Shown here: one piece after another, positions 1 through 8,196 of the stretch
Layout of the letters: each line of letters opens with the position of its first letter
Position numbering within the stretch: position 1 is the first letter of the stretch
Assembly: GCF_007830175.1 (NCBI RefSeq)
Contig: NZ_VLKH01000001.1
Coordinates: 62,001 to 126,000, forward strand
DNA: 64,000 bases
Source: Sedimentibacter saalensis
Lineage (GTDB): Bacteria; Bacillota; Clostridia; Tissierellales; Sedimentibacteraceae
Direction: 5' to 3'
Made by a program: the position numbers and the translations under genes
The notes under the pieces: generated by a model
Told to the model about the DNA's origin: nothing
The model's database searches: none
Seen by the model: the letters and a program-made list of their open reading frames with translations, nothing else

Positions 1-2
1 TT

Positions 3-545
3 GATAGCATATACTTTAATATTTCCATTAATATTAAATTAATAGAAGAACTCAATTCCGCAATAAACTCTATTTTAGAACAAATACACAGTTTAGTAGA
101 AGCTAATTATTCAGATGAATTTGTTAAACAAGTTTACTGGCTTGATTCTATTCCTGGTATTGGATTTCTTTCTGCTGTCACCATAATGTGCGAAATTGGT
201 GATTTTAGCTCATTTAAGAATCCTAAACAGTTATTTGCTTACTTTGGATTAGATCCATCGGTAAATCAATCAGGTAACTTTAATGCTACTGAAGTTCATA
301 TGTCTAAACGCGGTTCTCGAATCGCAAGAAGAGCAATATTTGCTGTAGCATTAGCAAGCATTAGAACCAAACGCAATGGTGAAGCCATAAATCCAATTCT
401 GCATGAATACTATATTAAAAAGTCTTCATCCAAGCCTAAGATGGTTGCAATTGGAGCTGTTATGCATAAAGTTTGTAACTTCATATTGCCGTCCTACGGG
501 ATGAAACAGATTTTAAACTTAGAACTCCTGAGGAGCATTGTCTAA
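3..545 (+). CDS. IS110-family transposase, C-terminal part (cut by window start)
   Basis: The frame is open from the window edge, so the gene begins upstream and only about the last 180 residues are visible. The visible part carries the Transposase_20 (IS116/IS110/IS902) signature: an SIPGIG segment near residue 48, then FKNPKQLFAYFGLDPSV and SKRGSRIARRAIFAVA, the conserved C-terminal half of IS110 enzymes including the serine-containing motif. IS110 elements move by a DEDD/serine mechanism and have no obvious terminal inverted repeats, so the element border cannot be drawn. An internal ATG at 186 is not the true start. The gene sits just outside the Tn7-like left end and points toward it. 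Whether it is intact upstream cannot be seen. Confidence 0.85.
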   Translation, partial: DSIYFNISINIKLIEELNSAINSILEQIHSLVEANYSDEFVKQVYWLDSIPGIGFLSAVTIMCEIGDFSSFKNPKQLFAYFGLDPSVNQSGNFNATEVHMSKRGSRIARRAIFAVALASIRTKRNGEAINPILHEYYIKKSSSKPKMVAIGAVMHKVCNFILPSYGMKQILNLELLRSIV

Positions 546-704
546 GCTTTAAGCAGTTAATTCTAATCGCTGCATAAATTTTATTTTTATACATCTACCA
601 ATTATTTCTAAACCTTTTATTTAATTTAGGTTTATTAAAGTTACCTTTTTTTTAATATTAAATATTTAATTAATTTTTTCAATTATTCTATTGACAACAG
701 AATT

Positions 705-815
705 GTTGATGAAAAATAATTATTGTGACAAAATAAAAATAAATAACGTGACAAAATTTTCATAAAATCTAATTAAAAATCAATTTTAAAAAAATAAATA
801 ATGTGACAATTTTTT
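705..815 (+). repeat. Tn7-like left end with three TnsB-type sites
   Basis: The end starts TGTTGATGAAAAATAAT at 705. GTGACAA occurs at 725, 748 and 803, each preceded by an AT-rich ATAAATAA-like segment. Three separated sites spread over about 110 bases resemble the left end of Tn7. The first 50 bases match the reverse complement of 13265-13315 closely. The rest of the 546-903 gap is AT-rich with no gene that I can recognise. Confidence 0.7.
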
Positions 816-903
816 TTATAAATCTAAAAAGACAACAGCTACCTTTTCTTTATAAAAAATTAAACTCTACAAATATTACTATAAAAAATCTATTAATTAA
901 TTT

Positions 904-1890
904 TTATTCATTAACCCACCTATTCCACATTGTTGTATATACGCTATTTTTGCATTTTTCAACTAATTCTTTTGTCAAATCAGAATAATGAACTTTGTGT
1001 GCTATATATGCTGCAATAATCAACATAATATTGTTATATGCTTCATGCTCGGAATTTAGTTGAGCCAACGAATATATTTCTTTCTCTGTAACTTCATTAA
1101 AGACAAGAGCCTTCATTCTTTCATATATGTCTTTAAAAACTCTTTCCGATTCTTCCTTACTCAATGACAAAGAATCGTTATTTCTTATCTTCATTTCCTG
1201 CCCTATACCAATCTTAGAAATATCACGATTATATAAGTGTAAGCTATCACTATAATGGTTGTATGAACCAACATCTAGTCTAAGCCATCCGGCCAAGATT
1301 TCTTGAATACCTGTAAACTGTACAAAATTATATGGCATTCCTAATAACACATCATTACTACGCATAATTTGGCACCATTCTAATTTTTCATCTCTGACCT
1401 TTAGCATTGAGCAAACATTACATGGTATATCTGCATCTCGTGGTCGTCCACTCTCAACTGGAAAATCAACCTTCGTATCATAAATCTGTATCACTATCTG
1501 ACGACTTTCAGGAACATTTTGCAATGCTTGATATGCCTTTTCCATCTGGTCAAATCCAAAATGATAACGTATTCTTTTTCCATAAGCACCATGATAAAAC
1601 TTACCTTTTCCCGAAAAAGTTTTCAAACTTGGATTCCAAGCATTAATGACATCTGATCTATCTTCACCATTTATTATCCATACTAACTCAGCTAATGCAT
1701 ATCCAACACTTATAGGTGGAATACGATCAAAAACCCATTTCTGCCTAGGCTCTTTAATTTCAATGAATGTATGCAACAATTCATATACCTCACCTGTTCG
1801 TCCATTCAAAGTATTATTCTGTTTCAAAAGTTTAGCAGCTGCCTTCTTCCAAACCTCATTAGCTGTTTTTCCAACAATAAATTCTGCCAT
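904..1890 (-). CDS. Thymidylate synthase-fold protein (nucleotide C5-modifying enzyme)
   Basis: The 328-residue protein has the thymidylate synthase core: a catalytic-cysteine segment DIPCNVC (Cys near residue 157), the RSNDVLLGMPYNFVQFTGIQ helix that binds nucleotide and folate, and a HYSDSLHLYNRD segment equivalent to the HxxGDxHxYxNH motif. The family transfers a one-carbon unit to C5 of dUMP or dCMP; ThyA and phage hydroxymethylases share the fold, so the product cannot be read from sequence. It is longer and more divergent than housekeeping ThyA. The start has AAGGAG upstream. It is the last gene of the leftward defence-like operon and follows genes for a kinase and a DNA-glycosylase-like protein, which suggests a modified pyrimidine nucleotide rather than thymine supply. 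Confidence 0.8.
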   Translation of the reverse strand: MAEFIVGKTANEVWKKAAAKLLKQNNTLNGRTGEVYELLHTFIEIKEPRQKWVFDRIPPISVGYALAELVWIINGEDRSDVINAWNPSLKTFSGKGKFYHGAYGKRIRYHFGFDQMEKAYQALQNVPESRQIVIQIYDTKVDFPVESGRPRDADIPCNVCSMLKVRDEKLEWCQIMRSNDVLLGMPYNFVQFTGIQEILAGWLRLDVGSYNHYSDSLHLYNRDISKIGIGQEMKIRNNDSLSLSKEESERVFKDIYERMKALVFNEVTEKEIYSLAQLNSEHEAYNNIMLIIAAYIAHKVHYSDLTKELVEKCKNSVYTTMWNRWVNE

Positions 1891-1909
1891 TTTGAATACT
1901 CCTTTTTTA

Positions 1910-2884
1910 TTACATATTTATTCTATCATTTATTCGCCACTTAGGTGGATAAAAATATTCAATTTTGTTTAAATTTCGATTAACATATTGTTGTTTTATC
2001 CTTTTTCTATCGTCTAACCCACAAATATTAGGATGAGCAACTCTAGCATATTTATCTGTTTCACAAAATAGATTCTGACAATCTATTAGCTGTAAACTAC
2101 GACCAAATAAAGATTTAAATTTCAATCCCCTTTTTTCAAATTCAACATCCTGCCTTTCAGCCATATACCTAATGATATCTTCATATTCATATCCCTTTAA
2201 ATCTCTAAAACATTTTATAATTCCATTCTTAGCTCCTGGACCGGCTACAACAAAAGACATCTCACTAAAATCGCACAATTCACTATAATTAATGTCAATG
2301 GTAAATTGGAAGGCCAAAAAAGAACCTAATGTTGGGTAATTAAGCAACACTTTGTATAATTCTCTTAAATTATTAACTTGTGCTATTTTTTTTGATAATC
2401 CTGTATTCATCATATATTCTAAAAGTTTCAAATTATTTTGATGCTTTTTATCAAATCCGAAACAACTTTTTCCCGATGGCATTATGTATGCAGCAGAATA
2501 TATTCTTTCATCATTCTGAATTTTCCGAGTTAACAATTGATTGTATTTTTCATAATTATACGATGAATAGGCAATCTCTCCTAAATTGCTTTCCATATAA
2601 TCCCAAGTTTCGATTTTATTAAATAGCTTAAAAAACAATATTCGAAAGCACTGGTCTTCAGGTGTGTAGAATTCTTTATTATAAATAACGTTTTTTATTA
2701 AATATTGACTAACACGATCTGATGCTCTATATGCATTTGTAAATTTATATTTTTGAATAATTTCATCATCTGTCCATGGAAACGTCTTATTCAGCATTCG
2801 ATTAAAGAAAACCTCTTGTCGTTTTGCGGCAAATTCCCAATAGGCATCATATACTGGTGTTGGTTCTAAATCTCCAAATCCCAT
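1910..2884 (-). CDS. 5-hmdU DNA kinase helical-domain / aGPT-Pplase-like protein
   Basis: This 324-residue protein resembles the family named 5-hmdU DNA kinase helical domain or alpha-glutamyl/putrescinyl-thymine pyrophosphorylase, a DNA-glycosylase-related fold that acts in hypermodification of thymine in phage DNA. Supporting segments are FTNAYRASDRVSQYLI (residues about 48-63), a TLGSFLAFQFTIDINY stretch and the glycine-rich VAGPGAKNGIIKCF segment. It has no kinase P-loop of its own; the following gene region supplies one (the thymidylate-kinase-like protein, five bases upstream). AGGAGG precedes the start. The assignment is from remembered family motifs, and the biochemical role in this operon is inference. 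Confidence 0.65.
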   Translation of the reverse strand: MGFGDLEPTPVYDAYWEFAAKRQEVFFNRMLNKTFPWTDDEIIQKYKFTNAYRASDRVSQYLIKNVIYNKEFYTPEDQCFRILFFKLFNKIETWDYMESNLGEIAYSSYNYEKYNQLLTRKIQNDERIYSAAYIMPSGKSCFGFDKKHQNNLKLLEYMMNTGLSKKIAQVNNLRELYKVLLNYPTLGSFLAFQFTIDINYSELCDFSEMSFVVAGPGAKNGIIKCFRDLKGYEYEDIIRYMAERQDVEFEKRGLKFKSLFGRSLQLIDCQNLFCETDKYARVAHPNICGLDDRKRIKQQYVNRNLNKIEYFYPPKWRINDRINM

Positions 2885-2889
2885 AAATC

Positions 2890-3507
2890 CTATCCTCCTA
2901 AAATGCTATCATAAATTTTTGTCACCGTTTCCTCCAAACTGCAGTTATTACTAACTATTCTACACTTTGGATTTCCTTTTGCAAGTTCTCTATAGTTTTG
3001 AATGATTGCTTCATCTTTTTTTGTCTCATATTCTTTTGCTCGATTTTCACGTTCTAACAAAAATATTTTCTTAATATTTATCTTTTCCCAATATATTAAT
3101 TCCGGAGCTATAATAGAGTGAATAACATCCTTTTCTAATTCTCCAGCCAATCCATATGCATATGTAGACCACCAGAAACGATCCATCAATATTATACTTG
3201 ATGAACTACATTCTCCTACAAGCTTTCGTTGAATCAAATCTATGTGCGATGCAACATGCATAAGTTGTAGGCTAGCGTCATTAATTGACATATCAAAATA
3301 CTTATTATTATGATGATGTATATCATAAACTAAACTACCTAAAGTCCTCGGCTCATTTCCTGGAAAAGCAATATTAATACAATCATAATCAGTTGTTTCG
3401 CATATTTTTGTTTTTAAGTTCTGAACAATTGTGGATTTTCCTACATTATCGATTCCTTCAAAAACGTAAATACCTGTATAAGATTTTTGTAAATTATCTT
3501 CCATCAT
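2890..3507 (-). CDS. Thymidylate kinase-like P-loop nucleotide kinase
   Basis: The protein of about 205 residues has the dTMP kinase layout: Walker A FEGIDNVGKST near the N-terminus, an FPGNEPRTLG segment in the place of the FPREPG loop, and DRFWWSTYAYG matching the conserved DRY-S-AYQ motif. Family members phosphorylate dTMP to dTDP. An ATG at 3519 is possible, but AAAGG lies between it and the ATG-ATG pair at 3507/3504, which favours a start there. It directly follows the TIR-SLOG gene with almost no gap, so the two are probably translationally coupled. In this setting a dedicated kinase for a modified deoxynucleotide monophosphate is likely, but this is inference. Confidence 0.8.
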   Translation of the reverse strand: MMEDNLQKSYTGIYVFEGIDNVGKSTIVQNLKTKICETTDYDCINIAFPGNEPRTLGSLVYDIHHHNNKYFDMSINDASLQLMHVASHIDLIQRKLVGECSSSSIILMDRFWWSTYAYGLAGELEKDVIHSIIAPELIYWEKINIKKIFLLERENRAKEYETKKDEAIIQNYRELAKGNPKCRIVSNNCSLEETVTKIYDSILGG

Positions 3508-3508
3508 C

Positions 3509-5359
3509 TTACCTTTCATGTTCTATTATATCTAATAATCGTTTTACCATCATCCTATGGTTCACATTGTAAAATAGTCCCTCATTCAATGACTTACTCC
3601 ACGGATTCAGTTCTGACCAATCATTTGCTGTTAGCCTTTCAAAAGCATATTCACTGGAACGACCTCCTACTGTACCAACCAACGCTACAGGGATTCCAAC
3701 ACTTTTTGCCATTTCTACTTCAATATCTACACCCTGCAGAGATTTATCCTCCTTGATTTTTCCTCCTAAACAAATTAACAACTCGCTCTTTTCTTTACAA
3801 ATCATATTTTCTCGCATTTCTTTCAAACCATCCGATAATACTAGAGTACACTTTTCTTGTAGCTCTTCTATATCATAATCCACCATATATGCCTTGTCCA
3901 TATGCATCTCAATAGAATATTTTATATCTGATGAATATATTCTTCCTATATCAAAAATTAGCTTTTGAAAAGTTGGATGTGCGCCAAAAACCAAAGTATA
4001 GCCTTTTTTTATAATTTCTCTTGAATATACTAATACAGACTCTAATAAAGAACTTTTATAAATCTCATCGCAATCTGGAAAAGCTCCAGACAATATTATT
4101 CTCTTGTTTAATTTTTTCCTATTGCTCCCATAAACATTTTCAATGTTTATCAAATAATCATCAAAATTCTCCGTTGTCACCTTTGCATCACTAACTTGCT
4201 TTTCTCGCTGACCATGATTTGACAATAGAAATAATCTATCATTTTTATCATATGTTTTTGATTCTTTTACCCTTTTGACAAATTGCTGAATGTCTTGTTC
4301 TTTAGGATTCCTTCCAAAGCATTGAATATAGTGATTTCGAATTCCTGTATCATACAAATCTCTTATCTTTTCCTTATACTGTACCTCATATGCCAGTATC
4401 GCATTCATATCACACGCAAGCTTAATTTTATTTGCACTACACATATCAATTAAACATTCAATATGGGAATATACTTGGTTTGAAGAGTTCATAATTAAAT
4501 GAAAACACTTCTCCTCTATTTCATCTACAATTTCTATCAATCTATCCGGATTGTCAAACTCCTCACTCATATATCTGAGTACAGGTGCTTCCCCGGGTCG
4601 AATTTCCAATTTCGAATAAGAAGAATTATCAATTTGAATCCATAAAATCGGAATGTCATTAATAAGGGCATAGCATAGTTCCTTCATAATGTATGAAGAA
4701 TATTGTGCTTCTTGCGTCTGTAAAAAAATCATAGCATCGCTCAATTCCAAATTTATATCGATATCTTTCTGTGCATCATCTCCTACTTCAACATTAACAA
4801 CATCTCGATATACATTTCTTTCTCTTGTCAATCTTTTTAATTCATCAGCCAACTTTGCAGCTATATGTTCTCCATCTACCCTACGATGACTGATAAAATA
4901 CAAAACTTCATCCCGATAAAGTGGAGATAATGTCTGAGAAATAATCTTTCTAGCAAAAATCTGTGCAATTGCCTTCATGTTATTTTTCATAGGATTCCTG
5001 TTTTCATTGCGACAAGACACATCAAAACTTTGCTTTTCAGATACTGGCTCAGGTGGACGTCTACACTCTGGATTGTTTTCCATTGCAATCGCCCATATTC
5101 TGCTTTTAGCATCATTATACTTCTGTATCAACTTAAGAAATTTTTCATTATATTCACCATTTTCAGCTGTAAAAAACACAAAAATATCATTCTTATTAGC
5201 ATCAACTGCCAATAACTGATTCATCTGAAATACAGACGAAATATACAACCTATCCGCTACATAGATGTTTAAAATCTCGTTACATTCTTTAAAAAAAATA
5301 TCTGCAGACTCTGTATTTTTCATAGTAAGCTCTGGATTACAAAAAATCATTCTCATCAT
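3509..5359 (-). CDS. TIR-SLOG protein (Thoeris-like sensor/effector)
   Basis: 616 residues. Residues 1-130 are a region I do not recognise. A TIR domain follows at about 150-265, with the VLYFISHRRVDGEHIA start, an LELSDAMIFLQT strand and a SSYIMKEL segment holding the glutamate expected of TIR NADases. After a mostly helical linker, residues about 415-600 form a Rossmann-like SLOG/STALD domain: RIILSGAFPDCDEIY, GYTLVFGAHPTFQKLI and LLICLGGKI...GVDIEVEMAKSVGIPVALVGTVGG. In Thoeris ThsA a related SLOG domain binds a cyclic ADP-ribose isomer made by a TIR protein and switches on NAD cleavage. Here TIR rather than SIR2 is joined to SLOG. The start overlaps the Nmad2 stop (ATGATGA), indicating coupling. 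Confidence 0.75.
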   Translation of the reverse strand: MMRMIFCNPELTMKNTESADIFFKECNEILNIYVADRLYISSVFQMNQLLAVDANKNDIFVFFTAENGEYNEKFLKLIQKYNDAKSRIWAIAMENNPECRRPPEPVSEKQSFDVSCRNENRNPMKNNMKAIAQIFARKIISQTLSPLYRDEVLYFISHRRVDGEHIAAKLADELKRLTRERNVYRDVVNVEVGDDAQKDIDINLELSDAMIFLQTQEAQYSSYIMKELCYALINDIPILWIQIDNSSYSKLEIRPGEAPVLRYMSEEFDNPDRLIEIVDEIEEKCFHLIMNSSNQVYSHIECLIDMCSANKIKLACDMNAILAYEVQYKEKIRDLYDTGIRNHYIQCFGRNPKEQDIQQFVKRVKESKTYDKNDRLFLLSNHGQREKQVSDAKVTTENFDDYLINIENVYGSNRKKLNKRIILSGAFPDCDEIYKSSLLESVLVYSREIIKKGYTLVFGAHPTFQKLIFDIGRIYSSDIKYSIEMHMDKAYMVDYDIEELQEKCTLVLSDGLKEMRENMICKEKSELLICLGGKIKEDKSLQGVDIEVEMAKSVGIPVALVGTVGGRSSEYAFERLTANDWSELNPWSKSLNEGLFYNVNHRMMVKRLLDIIEHER

Positions 5360-5973
5360 TTTTCACCTCGGTAATGAGCAAATGCACCATTTACTCTACT
5401 ATAAGGAATACCATGTATGCCCATAACATAGTTTTCGCTTACAAAATTAATCAATTCGTCAATTATGTTTATGTCAGTATGCACTCTGTGATTGCGACCT
5501 GACCCAATTAAAGCATTAAATTCTCTTGGGATTTCTATTGCATTATTTCCAAAATAATAGTATTCTGTTGCTACTAACACTCGATCTACTTTTGTATCTG
5601 TTTCTAAATTTGCATTATTAATACTTCCATCCACCATACTATGATGTGAAGGTTCCTGCATCCAATTTCCATCAATATGATGATATATATTATCGCCATA
5701 AGCACAAAACATTCCTCGATTAAAAACTGGGCGCTTATTCGTAAATCTGATATCATCCCAGTATTCATCAAATGTCAGTATTTCTCCAACTCGCATCAAC
5801 ATAATTAATTTTTTACATAATTTTGTATTTGATGCCCCATATGCAGCAATCCAATCACCTTTCTGTGCACTTTTCCTAATTCTAGGCTTACAAGTAGCCA
5901 ATGTACAGTAACCAAAATAAGGATTAGGGGCAAATCCGTAATCTCTTGGAATTACATACGAATAATATTTCAT
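5356..5973 (-). CDS. Nmad2-like nucleotide modification-associated protein
   Basis: The 205-residue protein begins YSYVIPRDYGFAPNPYFGYCTLATCKP and continues IRKSAQKGDWIAAYGAS, which I recognise as the Nmad2 family (nucleotide modification associated domain 2). This family was described from gene neighbourhoods of predicted DNA-base or nucleotide modification systems; its reaction is unknown. Other conserved-looking residues are the SHHSMVDGS segment and an RNHRVH motif near residue 165. It lies between a ThsB-like TIR gene and the TIR-SLOG gene in one operon, tying the nucleotide-modification genes to the TIR genes. AGGAGATAAAT precedes the ATG. Confidence 0.7.
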   Translation of the reverse strand: MKYYSYVIPRDYGFAPNPYFGYCTLATCKPRIRKSAQKGDWIAAYGASNTKLCKKLIMLMRVGEILTFDEYWDDIRFTNKRPVFNRGMFCAYGDNIYHHIDGNWMQEPSHHSMVDGSINNANLETDTKVDRVLVATEYYYFGNNAIEIPREFNALIGSGRNHRVHTDINIIDELINFVSENYVMGIHGIPYSRVNGAFAHYRGEK

Positions 5974-5982
5974 ATTTATCTC

Positions 5983-6465
5983 CTAACATTGATAACGTGG
6001 CAAATCCAATGGACTATTATTCCGTGGACTTCCATCCGGTTTTTCCCAATCCATATCTTCTCCGTCTATTGCTTTTGTTATTTTCTCCCCATTCCATCCT
6101 ATTAAGTTATGTCCATGTTCGATTAACTCTGAAGGTATGTCCTCTTCCTTTGCCCCCTGCAGGTAAACACCTACAATTCTTTTTCCCATCTCTGCAGCTG
6201 TCTTTATTTCCCAGTTTACATAATCACTTTTAGCAGTATCCTTACCTATAAGTACAACAACAGTCCCAGCCCATCGCATTTGAGGTTTTATCAGTTCCTG
6301 TTTAATATATTGTTCATTTTTCGCATTATTTTTTAACTTGTTTTCATAAATAGAACTATCTCTCATGTCAATTCCATGTTTACCTATTAAGTTTTTAAAT
6401 GATTCTATCTTGTCTGCATCGTTATGCTGATGTGATACAAAAATATTTTTTAATTCATCTGACAT
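5983..6465 (-). CDS. ThsB-like TIR protein 1
   Basis: A 160-residue single-domain TIR-like protein of the Thoeris ThsB/DUF1863 type. It starts KNIFVSHQHNDADKIESF, has a WAGTVVVLIGKDTAKSDYVNWEI segment, with the glutamate in NWEI in the catalytic position of TIR NADases, and ends with IVGVYLQGAKEEDIPSELIEHG. ThsB proteins sense infection and make a cyclic ADP-ribose isomer that activates the ThsA effector. A strong AAGGAGGG site precedes the start. It is distinct from the second TIR gene at 8197-8775, with only general similarity. Confidence 0.78.
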   Translation of the reverse strand: MSDELKNIFVSHQHNDADKIESFKNLIGKHGIDMRDSSIYENKLKNNAKNEQYIKQELIKPQMRWAGTVVVLIGKDTAKSDYVNWEIKTAAEMGKRIVGVYLQGAKEEDIPSELIEHGHNLIGWNGEKITKAIDGEDMDWEKPDGSPRNNSPLDLPRYQC

Positions 6466-6571
6466 ATTTATCCCTCCTTGTATAATAAAGTCATAGATGA
6501 AATCTATGTTAATTCATATTCGCGTTCTGGTTAATTACATAAATATTAAATATCCTACTATCACACTTAAT

Positions 6572-7015
6572 TCATAGTAAACTTACAACTATCCCAATAA
6601 TTAACAAAGCAATAATAATTGATAAATATAATAAACATTCCGTAATCGAAAATAATGAGCTTATATAAGAATAATCCCCTCCACTATATTTATTCAATGG
6701 CATTTCAAAATCCTTTACAGTGGTAATTTTATTACAATTTAAATTAGCTATCTCATTATATATACCACGAAATTTCCTTTCTTGTTGTAAATAATAAGAA
6801 TCTAAAAGCCAAAATATGATTGCTGGAAATATAGAAATCAACACAAAAGCTAAATTTCCTTTTGGGTTAGTATTTATATCTATGCTAGCTGCATATAATG
6901 CTAATAAAGCTGAAACAATTGTTATAGTCCATCCTTTCATTTGAAAAGAACACTGATTCATATGAGATATATTAGTATGTATGAATTCAAGGTGCTTAAT
7001 TTGATTTTCTGTCAT
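6572..7015 (-). CDS. Small membrane protein associated with TIR genes
   Basis: A 147-residue protein with an amphipathic N-terminus (LEFIHTNISHMNQCSFQMKGW), two adjacent membrane segments (about residues 28-45 and 52-72), a soluble stretch around LQQERKFRGIYNEI, and a C-terminal membrane segment (about 120-146). The pattern KGW followed by FWLLDSYYLQQERKFR matches a family of uncharacterised membrane proteins I remember from TIR-containing defence neighbourhoods. It could be a membrane effector or an anchor; nothing in the sequence fixes this. The start has AAAGGAGG. Spacing of about 100 bases separates it from the next operon gene. Confidence 0.6.
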   Translation of the reverse strand: MTENQIKHLEFIHTNISHMNQCSFQMKGWTITIVSALLALYAASIDINTNPKGNLAFVLISIFPAIIFWLLDSYYLQQERKFRGIYNEIANLNCNKITTVKDFEMPLNKYSGGDYSYISSLFSITECLLYLSIIIALLIIGIVVSLL

Positions 7016-7050
7016 TTAATGACCTCCTTTATGGTAAAATAATTCTCTAT

Positions 7051-8169
7051 TTAAGCATTATTTTCTGGATTTCTCAAAACTATTTTACAAAAATCATTTC
7101 CTTTTATTTGATCTCCATTTTTAAATGTGACGTTTTTCATTTTAATAGCATAGCTAAAGTCAATAATTAAGTTTTCTTCTTTAATAGGCTTATTTTCATT
7201 CTTAATTCCAATTGGCATAAGATAATATCCTGTTTTATTTACTGTAAGACTTTTAAACATGTCACGATTATAAGAACCATTCATTTCATCCATCCATTGG
7301 TATCTACTTACAGTAGTTAATAGCAGTTCTTCTTGTTTTATTCCTGAGGTTATTGCTCTATTAATTGATTTATCTACATTAGGTCCTATGAATACAAAAT
7401 AACCTTTACCATAATTACGCTCTTTACTCGTATACACCCAACACTCATTTGGAAATGGAGGAACAAGATAATCAACCTTTAAAAATTCATCCGCAAACTC
7501 CTCTCCTTTAGATAGTTTTTTCCACTCATTAAATATTTCTTTAGAAGCTGAATAATTACGGTAAAGTAATCCCAATACTGGAACATATCCAGGATAAAAT
7601 AAATACAACATTCCTTTCCAACCAGCACTATTCCACTTATTCAAATCTATTGGCGAAGAGAAAAACATCGTTCTTCGCTCTTTTTCTGGAAGTGGTCTCA
7701 ATTTTCCCAGCGGTGGTTTTTGAGCTTTATTAATGCCTCTCAATCTCCAATATAACTTGTTAGCTCCTTCTTTTTCTCCAACATTATAGTATGTAAATGC
7801 CTATAATGGAGTCAAAATATACTTTTCATCTGATTCTTCAAAGATAATTGGAATAAACTTTGTATTTTGAGAGGTTGCATCATAAATATGTTGGTATAGT
7901 ATATTAACCTCCCAGGAAACACCTTTGCTACTATTACTTGAATAACATTTAAGATAATATGATTTACAGCATACTACCAACACATAATCTGCATTAGTTA
8001 TTTGATTTTCCATCCAACGAGGCCAACCTTCAGCAGGCGATTCTACGTATAAATCTATATTAGCATCAATACCATCAGCACGTAAATTATTTGAAAACTC
8101 TAATATTTTGTTTTCATAATCAGCATTTTTATGACTATATGATATAAAAACTTTTGGGTGCTCTAACAT
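7051..8169 (-). pseudogene. SEFIR-domain protein interrupted by an in-frame TAG codon
   Basis: Residues 1-122 form a SEFIR domain (a TIR relative): KVFISYSHKNADYENKIL, then GWPRWMENQITNADYVLVVC, GVSWEVNILYQHIYD and NTKFIPIIFEES. A TAG codon at 7801-7803 (codon 123) then stops the frame, but the same frame continues with AFTYYNVGEKEGANKLYWRL and KPPLGKLRPLP, typical of the region just after the SEFIR domain, and runs 230 more residues to 7051. The C-terminal part (from MFFSSPIDLNKWNSAGWKG) is a domain I do not recognise. No frameshift is needed: a single CAG-to-TAG change would explain it. Alternatives are readthrough, recoding or a sequencing error. It lies inside the TIR operon. Confidence 0.8.
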
Positions 8170-8196
8170 ATTTTTTAACTCCTCATTTTAACTTAA

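Noticed and set aside
7801..7803. TAG as pyrrolysine or another recoded residue
   Set aside because: No pyl genes or downstream structure are visible in the window, and other genes here (for example rlmD and mbl-type genes) end normally; kept only as a check under the SEFIR finding.
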